Source: Acinetobacter sp. C32I (GTDB lineage Bacteria; Pseudomonadota; Gammaproteobacteria; Pseudomonadales; Moraxellaceae). From it: 64,000 nucleotides of DNA. The notes under the pieces were generated by a model, which was not told the DNA's origin, did no database searches, and saw only the letters and a list, made by a program, of their open reading frames with translations. Every line of letters begins with the position of its first letter. The first letter of the stretch is position 1. Shown piece by piece: positions 44,468 to 55,000 of the stretch. Where the stretch lies: NCBI RefSeq assembly GCF_023702715.1, contig NZ_CP098480.1, forward strand, positions 1,240,001 to 1,304,000. Direction: 5' to 3'. A program made the translations under genes and the position numbers.

Positions 44468-45898
44468 TTAAATTTCCCTTACAACACGGAAACCCCACAT
44501 GGTTGAACGCGCCTGAGAAGAATAATAAGCATTGCGGTAAGCCGTTCGCACATTATGTACGTTATAAATCCATGCACCACCACGTAATACAGGGAAATTA
44601 CACAGACCATTATTTTCTGCACCCCAACGTATTGCTGTTGCAGGCGCACCTTGATAATTGGCATGCCAACAATCATCTACCCATTCACGTGCATTGGCAA
44701 GTACGTCGTATAGTCCAAAGGCATTCGGTAAAAATGAACCCACAGGTGCGGTATATGCATAACCATCGTTACAGTTAAATGCTCGCCATGTGGCTGTATT
44801 GGTTTCTGTGGTTGTCGTACTTACATCCAAAACATTGGCATATTTGCAGGCTTGATCACGCTCAGGGTCATTGCCCCAATAAAATGCAGTAGATGTCCCT
44901 GCCCGTGCTGCATATTCCCATTCAGCCTCGGTCGGCAAACGGTAGGTTTTTCCTGTTTTTTCAGACAGCCATGCCGCAAAAGCCTGACCATCTTCACGGC
45001 GTACACAAACGACGGGGTCTTGGGCAGTTTGTGCAAATCCAGGATTGCTCGGGTTTAAGTCCTTGCGATACCACATATTATATTCACCATCACGTACCTC
45101 CCAGCTTCGACATCCTTGCACTTCCCAGCCTGTTTCTTTCTGAAATTGCTGAAATTGAGCAACCGTGGTTTCATGAGCTGCCATTGCAAATGGTTTCGTG
45201 ACATTGACTTGATGCTGAGGCAATTCATAAGGTCTTGCCTGTGCAGGCACACCTTCTCGCTCCTGCTCTTCCAGTGTCCCGCCCATTTGATGACTTCCTG
45301 CGGGGATCACACTCAACTCAGGACAAAAGCCATCAGAACAATCTTTAAATTTGAATGCCGCAACAGTCTCTGCATTAACATTTACGTTGGTTAAACGTGC
45401 AGGCTGAATCGATACATTCATTTGTGGTGGTTTATTAAGCTGTTCCGTTAATAAATCAATCGTTCCCTGCCACTCATTCAACATTTCACGCAGCATTGCA
45501 GGACGCTCCATACTCACGCCCGTGCCATCATAACCTGGTGCATTACAACGTTCACGGATAAAAGTCGCCTCCGAATGAAGTTGAGTGAGTTTAGGCAACA
45601 TACGCTGATCAATGAAAGTGGCTAAATTATTCTGCTGCGTGGTTAATGCTGCTCTCAAATCTTGCAAGGCAGTTAATGCTTTATTATTTTGTTCTATCGC
45701 ATCTCGGTATACCACATCACATTGATCATTTTTCCAAACAAGGCTCTGACTTAAAGCGGTTAAGGCTACTGTGGTTGTTTGCAGCTTTATTTCAGAATTT
45801 ATTTTTTTCTTATCATCATCGTTGCAGGCTGCCAATAGACACCCTGCAAAAACAATCCCTGCTGCTTTAGCATAAGCTTTGGTTAAAGTTTCCATCAT
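44468..45898 (-). CDS. lipoprotein with SUMF1/PvdO-like formylglycine-enzyme-like domain
   Basis: From 45898, with AAGGAG upstream, about 476 residues begin with a lipoprotein signal (lipobox LAAC). Residues 40-165 are helical, coiled-coil-like. The C-terminal SUMF1 domain runs from about 195 (PAGSHQMGGTLEEQE) through RLPTEAEWEYAARAGT to VLRGGAWIYN and a GFRVVREI end. The two catalytic cysteines of formylglycine-generating enzyme are absent from the region after VLRGGAW, so it is probably not an FGE. It is most likely a periplasmic protein of unknown activity. The start may be one codon later. Confidence 0.85.
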   Translation of the reverse strand: MMETLTKAYAKAAGIVFAGCLLAACNDDDKKKINSEIKLQTTTVALTALSQSLVWKNDQCDVVYRDAIEQNNKALTALQDLRAALTTQQNNLATFIDQRMLPKLTQLHSEATFIRERCNAPGYDGTGVSMERPAMLREMLNEWQGTIDLLTEQLNKPPQMNVSIQPARLTNVNVNAETVAAFKFKDCSDGFCPELSVIPAGSHQMGGTLEEQEREGVPAQARPYELPQHQVNVTKPFAMAAHETTVAQFQQFQKETGWEVQGCRSWEVRDGEYNMWYRKDLNPSNPGFAQTAQDPVVCVRREDGQAFAAWLSEKTGKTYRLPTEAEWEYAARAGTSTAFYWGNDPERDQACKYANVLDVSTTTTETNTATWRAFNCNDGYAYTAPVGSFLPNAFGLYDVLANAREWVDDCWHANYQGAPATAIRWGAENNGLCNFPVLRGGAWIYNVHNVRTAYRNAYYSSQARSTMWGFRVVREI

Positions 45899-45901
45899 CA
45901 A

Positions 45902-46170
45902 ACTCCTTTTTATATGACTGAATAAAACCCTGTATGTTTAAGCTACAACACAGTAAATATTGAGCTTGAGCTAAACAGAAAAGTTTATTGTTCATGAATA
46001 ATTAAAATGTATTGATGATTTAATTAGCATAGAAAAGAAGCAAATTCGAAATTGCTCTAGAAAAAACACAGATTAAAATGATTCTGAAAAGTAAAGCTTC
46101 ATTTTTAATACATTGATTTTGCCTAAATTGTTAAGTCACATCTAGCATAACGATTAGGCACAATATCAAA
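45902..46170. other. AT-rich intergenic region
   Basis: This gap between the SUMF1 lipoprotein start and the acnB terminator is AT-rich. It should hold the promoter for the lipoprotein gene. I see no coding frame with a ribosome site and no clear repeat. Confidence 0.4.
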
Positions 46171-46204
46171 AAAAATAAGGGCTGATTACTCAGCCCTTAT
46201 TTTT
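46171..46204. terminator. strong bidirectional terminator after acnB
   Basis: AAAAATAAGGGCTGA and TCAGCCCTTATTTTT form a perfect 15-bp stem around TTAC, with U runs on both strands. It ends acnB on the minus strand. Confidence 0.93.
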
Positions 46205-46218
46205 AGCTCACTCACGTA

Positions 46219-48858
46219 TTAGGTTAATTGAGCTGCTTGGATTTTCTTGGTATCAACTTGATCAGCTTCTTTTGTATATTCGCTCATCTTGTCGAAGTTC
46301 AAGTATTTGTAGATGTCAGCAGAAGCGCTGTCGATTTGCGACGCGTACTGTTGATATTCTTCTGGGCTTGGTAATTTACCAAGAACCGCAGCCACAGATG
46401 CAAGCTCAGCAGAAGCTAAGTAAACGTTTGCACCTTGACCTAAACGGTTCGGGAAGTTACGTGTAGAAGTCGATACACATGTTGTGTTCGGTGCTACACG
46501 TGCTTGGTTACCCATACACAATGAACAGCCTGGCATCTCTGTACGCGCACCAGCACGGCCATAGATGTTATACAAGCCTTCTTCCATCAATTGATGCTCG
46601 TCCATACGTGTTGGTGGAGCCAACCATAAACGAGTAGACAATGAACCACCAGGTACTTTGTCAAGTAACTGACCCGCTGCACGGAAGTGACCGATGTTGG
46701 TCATACAAGAACCGATGAATACTTCATCAATCTTGTCACCTTGAACGTCAGAAAGAAGTTTCGCGTCATCTGGATCGTTCGGGCAGCAAAGAATTGGTTC
46801 TTTGATATCAGCAAGATCGATTTCGTAAACTTTTAAGTATTCAGCATCAGCATCAGCTTTCAACAGGCTTGGGTTATCTAACCACTTCTGCATGTTTTCA
46901 GCACGGCGTGCCATAGTACGCGCATCGCCATAACCTTCTGCAATCATCCACTTCAACATGGTGATGTTAGAACGTAAGTATTCAGCAACTTTCTCTTCAG
47001 AAAGTGTGATTGAACAGCCAGCAGCTGAACGCTCAGCAGATGCATCAGAAAGTTCGAATGCTTGCTCAACAGTCAAGTCATTTTCCATTTCTGATAAATC
47101 GATCTCAAGGATACGACCAGAGAAGATGTTTTTCTTACCTTTCTTCTCTACAGTTAAGTCACCCGCTTGAATTGCGTAGTAAGGAATTGCATGTACAAGG
47201 TCACGTAAAGTGATACCAGGTTGCATTTTACCTTTGAACTTAACCAATACAGATTCAGGCATATCAAGTGGCATAACGCCAGTTGCAGCTGCGAACGCAA
47301 CAAGACCAGAACCCGCTGGGAATGAAATACCGATTGGGAAACGTGTATGTGAGTCACCACCAGTACCAACAGTATCTGGAAGTAACATACGGTTTAACCA
47401 AGAGTGGATAATACCGTCACCTGGACGTAAAGATACACCACCACGGTTCATAATGAAGTCAGGTAATGTATGGTGAGTTGTTACGTCAACTGGTTTTGGA
47501 TACGCAGCAGTGTGACAGAAAGACTGCATCACTAAGTCAGCTGAGAAGCCCAAGCACGCTAAGTCTTTTAACTCATCACGCGTCATAGGACCTGTTGTAT
47601 CTTGAGAACCAACAGTGGTCATCTTAGGTTCACAGTAAGTACCCGGACGGATACCTTGGCCTTCAGCTAAACCACATGCACGACCAACCATCTTCTGCGC
47701 TTGAGTGAAACCTTTGCCAGTGTCAGCAGGTTGTACTGGTGTACGGAACAATGCTGAAGGTGCAAGGCCTAATTCTTCACGCGCTTTCGCAGTCAAACCA
47801 CGACCGATGATCAAGTTAATACGACCACCAGCACGTACTTCATCTAAAAGTACAGGGGTTTTAAGCTCAGCTTCTGCAATTTGTGCACCATCTTTGAATG
47901 CAGTTACTTTTGCAGCAGCGTGATCAATTTTCAATACAACTTCGTCGCCCATGTTCATGTTGGCAACGTCGATTTCTACAGGTAATGCACCTGCATCTTC
48001 CATTGTGTTGAAGAAAATTGGCGCGATTTTAGAACCTAAGCACACACCACCATCTTTTTTGTTTGGAATGTGTGGGAGTTCGTCACCGAAGAACCAAAGT
48101 ACAGAGTTAGTTGCAGATTTACGAGAAGAACCTGTACCAACAACGTCACCCACGTAAGCAACTTGGTTGCCTTTCGCGATCAATTCTTTGATTTGGTTTA
48201 ATGGACCAACTTCACCTGGTTTTTCAGGGTTGATACCGTCACGCTCGTTTTTCAACATTGCGTTTGCGTGTAATGGGATGTCTGGACGGCTCCAAGCGTC
48301 TTGAGCTGGAGACAAGTCATCCGTATTGGTCTCACCTGTTACTTTGAACACAGTGATTTTGATTTCTTCTGGAACGTCAGCACGGCTTGTGAACCATTCT
48401 GCATCAGCCCAAGATTGTAATACTGCTTTAGCAGCAGCATTACCTGCTTTTGCTTTGTCAGCTACGTCATGGAACGCATCAAATACAAGAAGTGTTTTCT
48501 TTAACGCTTCAGCCGCTAATTCAGCAAGCTCAGCATTGTCTAGAAGTTCAACAAGTGGTGCTACGTTATAACCACCAAGCATTGTACCTAGTAAGTAAAC
48601 TGCACGTTCTTTAGATACGAGTGGAGAGGTTGCTTCGCCTTTTGCAACAGCAGCTAAGAAAGCAGCTTTTACATATGCAGCTTGGTCAACACCTGCTGGA
48701 ACACGATTTTCTAGTAAATCTACTAAATAAGCTTCTTCACCTGCTGGTGGATTTTTTAATAAGGCTACGAGTTCAGCAGTTTGAGCATCATCAAGCGGCT
48801 TCGGTGGGACTCCGAGTGCGGCACGTTCTTCAACGTGTTGGCGGTAAGCTTCTAGCAC
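46219..48858 (-). CDS. acnB: Aconitate hydratase B
   Basis: This 879-residue aconitase B has the N-terminal HEAT-like domain (to about 160) and a swivel domain next, before the catalytic domains, the AcnB order. The 4Fe-4S ligands are visible as a Cys in FIGSCMTNIGHF and two in PGCSLCMGNQARV. GTGGDSHTRFPIG and QDTTGPMTRDEL are active-site segments. It interconverts citrate and isocitrate and, in the apo form, can bind RNA in other bacteria. It is monocistronic and ends in the strong terminator. Confidence 0.96.
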   Translation of the reverse strand: MLEAYRQHVEERAALGVPPKPLDDAQTAELVALLKNPPAGEEAYLVDLLENRVPAGVDQAAYVKAAFLAAVAKGEATSPLVSKERAVYLLGTMLGGYNVAPLVELLDNAELAELAAEALKKTLLVFDAFHDVADKAKAGNAAAKAVLQSWADAEWFTSRADVPEEIKITVFKVTGETNTDDLSPAQDAWSRPDIPLHANAMLKNERDGINPEKPGEVGPLNQIKELIAKGNQVAYVGDVVGTGSSRKSATNSVLWFFGDELPHIPNKKDGGVCLGSKIAPIFFNTMEDAGALPVEIDVANMNMGDEVVLKIDHAAAKVTAFKDGAQIAEAELKTPVLLDEVRAGGRINLIIGRGLTAKAREELGLAPSALFRTPVQPADTGKGFTQAQKMVGRACGLAEGQGIRPGTYCEPKMTTVGSQDTTGPMTRDELKDLACLGFSADLVMQSFCHTAAYPKPVDVTTHHTLPDFIMNRGGVSLRPGDGIIHSWLNRMLLPDTVGTGGDSHTRFPIGISFPAGSGLVAFAAATGVMPLDMPESVLVKFKGKMQPGITLRDLVHAIPYYAIQAGDLTVEKKGKKNIFSGRILEIDLSEMENDLTVEQAFELSDASAERSAAGCSITLSEEKVAEYLRSNITMLKWMIAEGYGDARTMARRAENMQKWLDNPSLLKADADAEYLKVYEIDLADIKEPILCCPNDPDDAKLLSDVQGDKIDEVFIGSCMTNIGHFRAAGQLLDKVPGGSLSTRLWLAPPTRMDEHQLMEEGLYNIYGRAGARTEMPGCSLCMGNQARVAPNTTCVSTSTRNFPNRLGQGANVYLASAELASVAAVLGKLPSPEEYQQYASQIDSASADIYKYLNFDKMSEYTKEADQVDTKKIQAAQLT

Positions 48859-49079
48859 AGTGTTATTCCTCTTTTTTAAAAAATTACTTGTAAGTTCCAG
48901 CTTGCTACAAGCTTTACAAGTAATGTGGACAGCAAAATTTTACTAGACTTCGCGTTAAATGTTAATGCAACTACCGTATTTCTACGTGATGCCCATTATT
49001 TTATAGCGAAATGTTCATCCCTTGGAAATACCGCTTTGGTCTTAGGTTAAAGTCTAATAAAACAATAAATTACATCCAT

Positions 49080-49108
49080 AAAAAAAGACAAACGGTGTTG
49101 TCTTTTTT
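49080..49108 (-). terminator. terminator of the small lipoprotein gene
   Basis: AAAAAAGACAA pairs with TTGTCTTTTTT around a 6-nt loop; on the minus strand seven U residues follow. Confidence 0.85.
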
Positions 49109-49117
49109 ATATACACA

Positions 49118-49483
49118 TTAAAAAAGTTTATAGTTAGGCAGCTTGTCATGTGGGGTTACCAAGCATTCTTCCATAAACTGTTTCTTTAAATTTTCACGTA
49201 ATGCTTCTGGATCTTTTTTCAGTTGATCGGCAGGAAGTGCATAAACTGTGTCCAAAATTTTAAAGATAAACTTACGCGTGGTCTCATCTTCAATCTTTGC
49301 CGCATACTCCGTTGCTTGTTTTTGCTCAATTCCATTTTGACGATCCAATGTGATCGAACGTGCAGCGTTACCCACACTGACGCAATAGCCATGCCATTGT
49401 TCTTCAGGGGTTAACGGCTTTTTCTCAGCACAACCAGCCAAAACTAAACCTATTGCAATAAACAAAACTTTTTTCATCATCAT
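49118..49483 (-). CDS. small lipoprotein, unknown function
   Basis: About 121 residues begin with three consecutive ATGs and a lipoprotein signal (lipobox LAGC). The mature part is helical with a conserved-looking WHGYCVSVGNAARSI stretch and a second cysteine near the end (EECLVTP), suggesting a disulfide. I do not recognise the family. No strong ribosome site marks which ATG is used. Confidence 0.7.
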   Translation of the reverse strand: MMMKKVLFIAIGLVLAGCAEKKPLTPEEQWHGYCVSVGNAARSITLDRQNGIEQKQATEYAAKIEDETTRKFIFKILDTVYALPADQLKKDPEALRENLKKQFMEECLVTPHDKLPNYKLF

Positions 49484-49579
49484 ACTGCGGCTAATTTGAT
49501 GCACACATCATACTGAAACTTGTTTATTTTGCAAAAGGAAGCCTTTAAAACCATGCTTTCCGTAATAAAAACATACAAA

Positions 49580-50062
49580 TCATTTGCTACAGCGCATGTT
49601 ATTGCCTAACTTTTGACACTTTCCTCCATTGGCAGACAGATATGTCGTTCCTGCGACCAGATTATAGGACTTGCCTTTCATATCCCAACATCTGACCCCA
49701 TTGCAGTTTTTGACGGCGATAAGCACGTCACTTGTCGCAGTAAGATTGCCTGTGGCTGTTGTGGTCGTCGTTACAGGTTTGGTTGGTGTTGTTGCTGTAG
49801 TTGCAGTCACTGTTGTGATTTTTGGCTCTTTCAGTGCCGTTCCAGTTTGAGCAGTCGGCTGTTGTACTGTGGTAGCGCTATTCTTTTTGACTGGATCGAG
49901 CTGAGGTTCTTGTCTTTGTACAGGTTGGGGCGTTGCTGAATAAGTGGTAACGCCTTTGGCATCGACCCACTTATAGTATTCCTTGGCATTGACTTGGAGT
50001 GTTGAACTGAGGAGCACTAAGCCAAGCACTGCCCAAAGCTGACCAAAAGTGACAGATTTCAT
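49580..50062 (-). CDS. exported DUF4124-domain protein
   Basis: This 160-residue protein has a signal peptide (to about residue 26) followed at once by KEYYKWVDAKGVTTYSATP, the DUF4124 signature. Residues 60-110 are a Thr/Pro/Ala-rich low-complexity linker. The C-terminal part has four cysteines (NCNGVRCW, KCQK, MRCSK) forming a small disulfide-rich domain. The periplasmic role is unknown. Confidence 0.8.
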   Translation of the reverse strand: MKSVTFGQLWAVLGLVLLSSTLQVNAKEYYKWVDAKGVTTYSATPQPVQRQEPQLDPVKKNSATTVQQPTAQTGTALKEPKITTVTATTATTPTKPVTTTTTATGNLTATSDVLIAVKNCNGVRCWDMKGKSYNLVAGTTYLSANGGKCQKLGNNMRCSK

Positions 50063-50154
50063 TTATTTTCTCCAAAAAATGTCATAAAATCATTAATTTT
50101 CAATACCTTATATCAATTCTATCACATTTTTTATTTTCTAAAATCATTGGTTAT

Positions 50155-50181
50155 AAAAAACCTGCTCTAAATAAAGCAGGT
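50155..50181 (-). terminator. terminator of the DUF4189 gene
   Basis: On the minus strand ACCTGCT and AGCAGGT form a 7-bp stem around TTATTTAG, followed by a U tract. Confidence 0.82.
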
Positions 50182-50189
50182 CTGTATTT

Positions 50190-50732
50190 TTAGTATTTAA
50201 CAAAACGCGGTTCGGTACAGGCGGAGTAATAAACTTCGCAGTTGGTGTCATTCCTTTGACAATGCTTAAGCCCTCTCTCTGATGCTTCCTTAATAGTCGC
50301 ATTACTAAAAGTATTTATAAACTTTTGACCTAAAATCATCACAGCACATTGATTATGATAAGTTAAGTGCACTTCACAAGATTGACCGCCTTTCTGTTTA
50401 CAATCAGCCATCGCCAAGCGTTCTGCTTCTTCCTCACTGTCTGCCCCCACTACGACTCCAAGTACGCCACCTTTCGGTGATGGTGCAATCGCCCCCCATG
50501 TCTTTACCCAATAACCTGTTGGTTGTGGTGGCTGCTGTGAACCTCCTTGTTGTGATTGCTGTTTCCAATAACATAAAGGTGTTGGAGCAATTCCGTTCCC
50601 CCCAGGTTGCATACCTGCCAACACTTCATTGGGGCCTGGGCCTGCACCACATACATGAGGTGCTTGTGCATAAGCTGAACCACTTAGACCGAGCAAACCC
50701 AAGCACAGTAAATGTTTTATAAACTTATTCAT
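50190..50732 (-). CDS. exported DUF4189-domain protein
   Basis: The ATG at 50732 has AAAGGAGGG upstream and gives 180 residues with a signal peptide ending around AYA. A Gln/Pro/Gly-rich linker precedes a DUF4189 domain with WGAIAPSPKGG, a DSEEEAERLAMADCK helix and several cysteines (DCK, SCEVH, QCAV, HCQR, NCEVY, ACTEP). The family role is unknown; such proteins are secreted and small. Copy A of the direct repeat lies immediately upstream and probably contains its promoter. Confidence 0.82.
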   Translation of the reverse strand: MNKFIKHLLCLGLLGLSGSAYAQAPHVCGAGPGPNEVLAGMQPGGNGIAPTPLCYWKQQSQQGGSQQPPQPTGYWVKTWGAIAPSPKGGVLGVVVGADSEEEAERLAMADCKQKGGQSCEVHLTYHNQCAVMILGQKFINTFSNATIKEASERGLKHCQRNDTNCEVYYSACTEPRFVKY

Positions 50733-50785
50733 TTCAAACCCTCCTTTTACGCACATCCCTCTATTGTGCGGTTGTCCAAACATCA

Positions 50786-51041
50786 CAACAGGCACACTCA
50801 AAAAGCGGATTTATGTATTCCACTATAAAAATCAAAGTGGTTCAGAACAATGGTTTTAATTTTGAGCCAAGGGCTAAAAGGATCTAAATGACAGGCTTAA
50901 AACTCTAAATTATGAAAATAAAACAATGAATTGGGTCTTTAAATCCTTAAACTAAGCATCAGCATAGATATTCAAAAATTGTCCCAGATGGTTAATACAT
51001 CTGTCCTATTTGATTTTTAGATGGATGGTTTTTTGAGATGT
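50786..51041 (+). repeat. direct repeat, copy A (about 255 bp)
   Basis: This non-coding block upstream of the DUF4189 gene is repeated in the same orientation at 51723-51977. The copies share long stretches, including 63 identical bases (50957-51019 here). They contain the dyad CAGATG-N7-CATCTG. Confidence 0.9.
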
Positions 51042-51053
51042 TAAAAACACTTA

Positions 51054-51638
51054 CTAGTTAGATTTCAATTTACTCTGTAAATCAAGTATTTGTTCGTGAA
51101 ATTCTTTTGCAATTTTATCGTTTTCATCTCTTCTTTCCTTATCTGTCTTGTTATCGAATACAGATACAAGACTTGAGTCTCTTAATTTCTTTTTTTCGGC
51201 TTCGAGTTTGCTTATTTTTAAAAGTATACTGTCATTTTGTTTATAACTATTTAATTGATCATTCAAAGAGTTATTGTAAGATATGGCTTGATTTAACCTT
51301 GAAGTCAATATTTCTTTTTCACTATTTAACTCACTAATTTTATTATTTAAATTCCTTACATTATTGTCATTCACAATTAATTCACTATTACTCTTATTTA
51401 AGTGAGTAGAGAGCATTTCAGTTGAGCTATTTAAACGATCAAAATCAGCTTTTTTTTCTTGATAATTTTTTTCTAACCGATCGTATGAACTTTGCAGACT
51501 AGAATTAGCTTGCTTTAGAGCATCTACTTGAGGTCCATAATAATATTGACTGACGAAAAGCATAAAGCCAGGAAAAGTTATTGCTAAAGAAGCTAAAAAT
51601 GCAGGTGTATTTTTTTTAAGAAAATTAAAAAATTCCAT
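51054..51638 (-). CDS. membrane-anchored coiled-coil protein
   Basis: This 194-residue protein has an N-terminal transmembrane helix at about 13-33 (FLASLAITFPGFMLFV). It continues with an almost unbroken coiled coil from about 37 to 190, rich in Asn, Ser, Lys and Leu. There is no enzymatic motif. It is lower in GC than its neighbours and lies exactly between the two copies of a direct repeat, suggesting acquisition or a duplication-linked history. Its function is unknown. Confidence 0.75.
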   Translation of the reverse strand: MEFFNFLKKNTPAFLASLAITFPGFMLFVSQYYYGPQVDALKQANSSLQSSYDRLEKNYQEKKADFDRLNSSTEMLSTHLNKSNSELIVNDNNVRNLNNKISELNSEKEILTSRLNQAISYNNSLNDQLNSYKQNDSILLKISKLEAEKKKLRDSSLVSVFDNKTDKERRDENDKIAKEFHEQILDLQSKLKSN

Positions 51639-51722
51639 GAGTTTCCAAAAATAGTTGGTAGGATTTAAACTTATTTTCTATCTATTCAAATGTTAAAAAT
51701 ATATACAGTTGTTCAAGCACCT

Positions 51723-51977
51723 CAACAGATGCATTCAAAAAGCGAATTTATTTATTCCACTATAAAAACAAAAACTATTCAGAACAATGGTTTTAACTTT
51801 AAGCCCAAGACTAAAACGACCTAAATGACAGAATTAAAATTCCAAATTATGAAAATAAAACAATGGATTGAATCTTTTAATCCCTCAATTAACCATCAGC
51901 ATAGATATTCAAAAATTGTCCCAGATGGTTAATACATCTGTCCTATTTGATTTTTATATGGATGGTATTTTCGAGAG
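51723..51977 (+). repeat. direct repeat, copy B (about 255 bp)
   Basis: This is the second copy of the block at 50786-51041, about 80-85% identical by eye and with the same 63-bp identical core (51894-51956). It lies upstream of the coiled-coil gene, mirroring the position of copy A upstream of the DUF4189 gene. Confidence 0.9.
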
Positions 51978-52000
51978 ATTCGGACCGTGTTACAACCATA

Positions 52001-52038
52001 AAAAAAGAGGAACTATTTCATCGAAATAATTCCTCTTT
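52001..52038 (-). terminator. terminator of tamA-tamB
   Basis: AAAGAGGAA-TATTTC pairs with GAAATA-TTCCTCTTT over about 15 bp with one mismatch. On the minus strand seven U residues follow. Confidence 0.88.
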
Positions 52039-52066
52039 CTGATGCTAAACCAAGCTTAAAGCCGGC

Positions 52067-55000
52067 TTAGAATCTCCAGTTATAGAATACGTCAATTGCA
52101 CGTTCTAAAGACTGACTCGCTTCCAGATATAAGCGACGGTTCATCTGATAACGCAAGGTCAATTTATTCACTGGGGTAAATACACCAATACCATAACGAA
52201 TAAATAGATCTGGTGTGATATAGCCTGTCAGACTCACCTGCGTATCATCCCCTGTACCCTGTGCATCCAATGCCAAACCACTCAAACCAAAGGTTCGACC
52301 AATCTGGTTGGTCAAGGCACGCGTACCGCCCAAGCCCATACTGATACCCGCTGCAGCAATGGTGTTATTTACGTCTGACTTAAAGCCTTCGGTATTACTT
52401 AAACCACTGTTACCTTCATTAATACGGCCTGTCAGTAAGGCATTCAAGGCTTCTTGTTCAGACAAGCCGGCATCGTTATAAATCTGAATATTCGGCACAG
52501 TCGCTGTACCCGTGACACGGACCCCGACCATACTACCTTGAACCGGTTTATTGGCATCAATATCCAACGTCGGGTTGGCCAATGGTCCATTGAAACGTGC
52601 AATCGCTCGATTCAAATCAAGACTTTGGCCATAGGCTTCAATCTTCACTTTTTGACTGACACCAATCGCACCATTGGCACGCATGGCAGTTTCTAAACCA
52701 CGTTGTGATAAGTGCAAACGACCGACCAATGGTATGGTACTTTCGAAACCTTGGAAAATGACTTGATTGCCTAAAGTCACGGTCATATCAGCACGAATAT
52801 CCCACGGTTTAGCCGCTTTTAAGGTCGCCAGCAAGTCTTGGCCTTGTTGCACCACACGCACATCAGGCGACAAATTCACGACGGTTGCAGAACTTTCAGG
52901 CATTGAAATACGTGCACGTGGTACATCAATTTTCCCTTTCAAGCTTAAACGCTGCGCAAAAGGATAAACATCCAAGCTTAAATCAGGCTCTACAATCGCC
53001 GTGATCATCGGCGCTTGACGTACCAATAAGTTGTCACCTTTCAATGTTAGATTTAAATGTGGGTCATTTTTCCAATCAAAATTACCTTTTAAGCGTCCAA
53101 CACCCTGACCACTGTTAAATGCACCATCAATACTGGCAGATTGCTGACGGATCGAAGAATAAAGCTGGATATTGCTTAAATTCACAGGCAGCGAGATCAT
53201 TGAAATAGCACCATTTTTCAAGCGCATTTCACCTGCAAATTGGGGTTGGGTCAGTGTTCCATCCATTTTACCCGCCAAAGCCAGAGTCCCTGACATTGAA
53301 CGTACATCTTTAATAAATGGCTTAAAGACTTTGAGCTGTACATCATTAAATGCGACTTCACCACGCAATGGCATATTGGCTTGATATGGATTAACAATTA
53401 CATTGGCATAACCGGTACCAATGTCTGGTGTTTTCATATCGACACGTAATAACAAACCTTCGCTGATACTTTTCGCAATCAGACTCAATTCATCATAAGT
53501 GACCGTTGTAGCAGGATCTTGTGGATCATCCGCCGCCAATCCGATTTCACCTTTCTGGGTAACTAAACGCGCATCCAGTTTCGGATGACTACCCTGAGCC
53601 CAAGATGCTTTGGCATAACCATTCAATTGACCTGTGACCGCCAAACCTTCAGGCATAAATGCGGTAAAATCTTTTAAATCTAGATTTTTGGTAATGAAGG
53701 AGAAGCTGCCTTTGGCTTTGCTAAGACGTGCAGGCTGATCCAGACATAACTGGCTGCTGGAACTCTGCCAGCAATGCTGACCGACATACAATTCCTGTTG
53801 TGCGGTCGTATAGATAATCGGCGCACTTTGGTTTTGTACCAAACTGATATTACGTGAAGTAAAATTACCTTTTTGCAATTGGCCTAACCAATCGTTCTTC
53901 GGATTGAAACCACCTGCCAGTTGTAAATAGAAATTCGATTGACGGTTTTTACTCTCCACCTTCAACACATGTGCCTTGCGTGTTCCCGCTAGATTCACGG
54001 TTGCATGTTCGATTTCGCGATTACCATTACGCAAACGGTCTAAAGTTGCGGTCAGCTGAGTAGGTGTGGTTTCAGAAGTCGGTAATTCACCTTGCACTTT
54101 TAATGAACGAATCGTCACCAGATCATTAAAGGCAAAATTATCAACCATCATATTTGCAGTTGCTTTTAGGCGCGGCTGTGACTGTACATTTAAACTGCCA
54201 TAGGCACGACCACGTAAGCCTGGATAAAGCTCATACAAGGCAGGTGCATTCAACTTAATCCGTAAGTTTTGCGCATTGCCTGTGGCTTGTAACTGGTTCT
54301 GTGCATAAGCAAAGAATAAGTCATTGGCTTCAAATTGTTGCGGCAAGAAACCTTCTTGGTTCGAATCAAGCAATAAACTCAGATTACCGCGACCACGAAT
54401 CGGTTTGTTATTCAGGAAACCTGCAACATTGAGCTGACGGATATCAATCCGTTTCAGTTTATCGGACCAAACACCAAGTGTTTTAACTCGTCCAGAGACT
54501 TCACCTTTGACACTGGATACAAAATACTGGGGCTTAAAACGTACCAGTGAAGCATCAATATCCCAACCTAATTTATCTTTAAGGTTGACCGCACCCGTTG
54601 CAAAGATTTTGCCTGCCACACCATCATGATTAAGTTCATTGATCTTGATATACTCAGGCGTACCTGCAATTTTAATCTTTAAAATACCATTACCTTGATT
54701 CAATGCATTCAAAGAACCATCATAATCCACGGCAAAACTTTTAAAGCCGCCACCCGCTTTTTCATCATTAAAAATCAAGGCAGCTGTACTTTTTCCTTTG
54801 AGGGCAATGGTTTCTATTTTATTGTCTTGTGGCAATTGCCCTGTTAAATCAATCTGTTCAAAACGAATGATTTGTTGGTTTGGTTTGGCAAAGCCAGTGG
54901 CTTTAATTTCACCATTCAATAGATTGATTGGTGCAGCTGCAGCAATGCTTTGCGGATTAAAATCCTGAGCTTTAAGCTGAGCTTGCCATGAAAGCTGTTG

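Noticed and set aside
44468..45898. Calling the SUMF1 protein a formylglycine-generating enzyme
   Set aside because: The catalytic cysteine pair is absent from the conserved C-terminal segment.
51849..51932. Short open frame inside repeat copy B
   Set aside because: Copy A has a stop early in the same frame, so coding is not conserved between copies, and there is no clear ribosome site.
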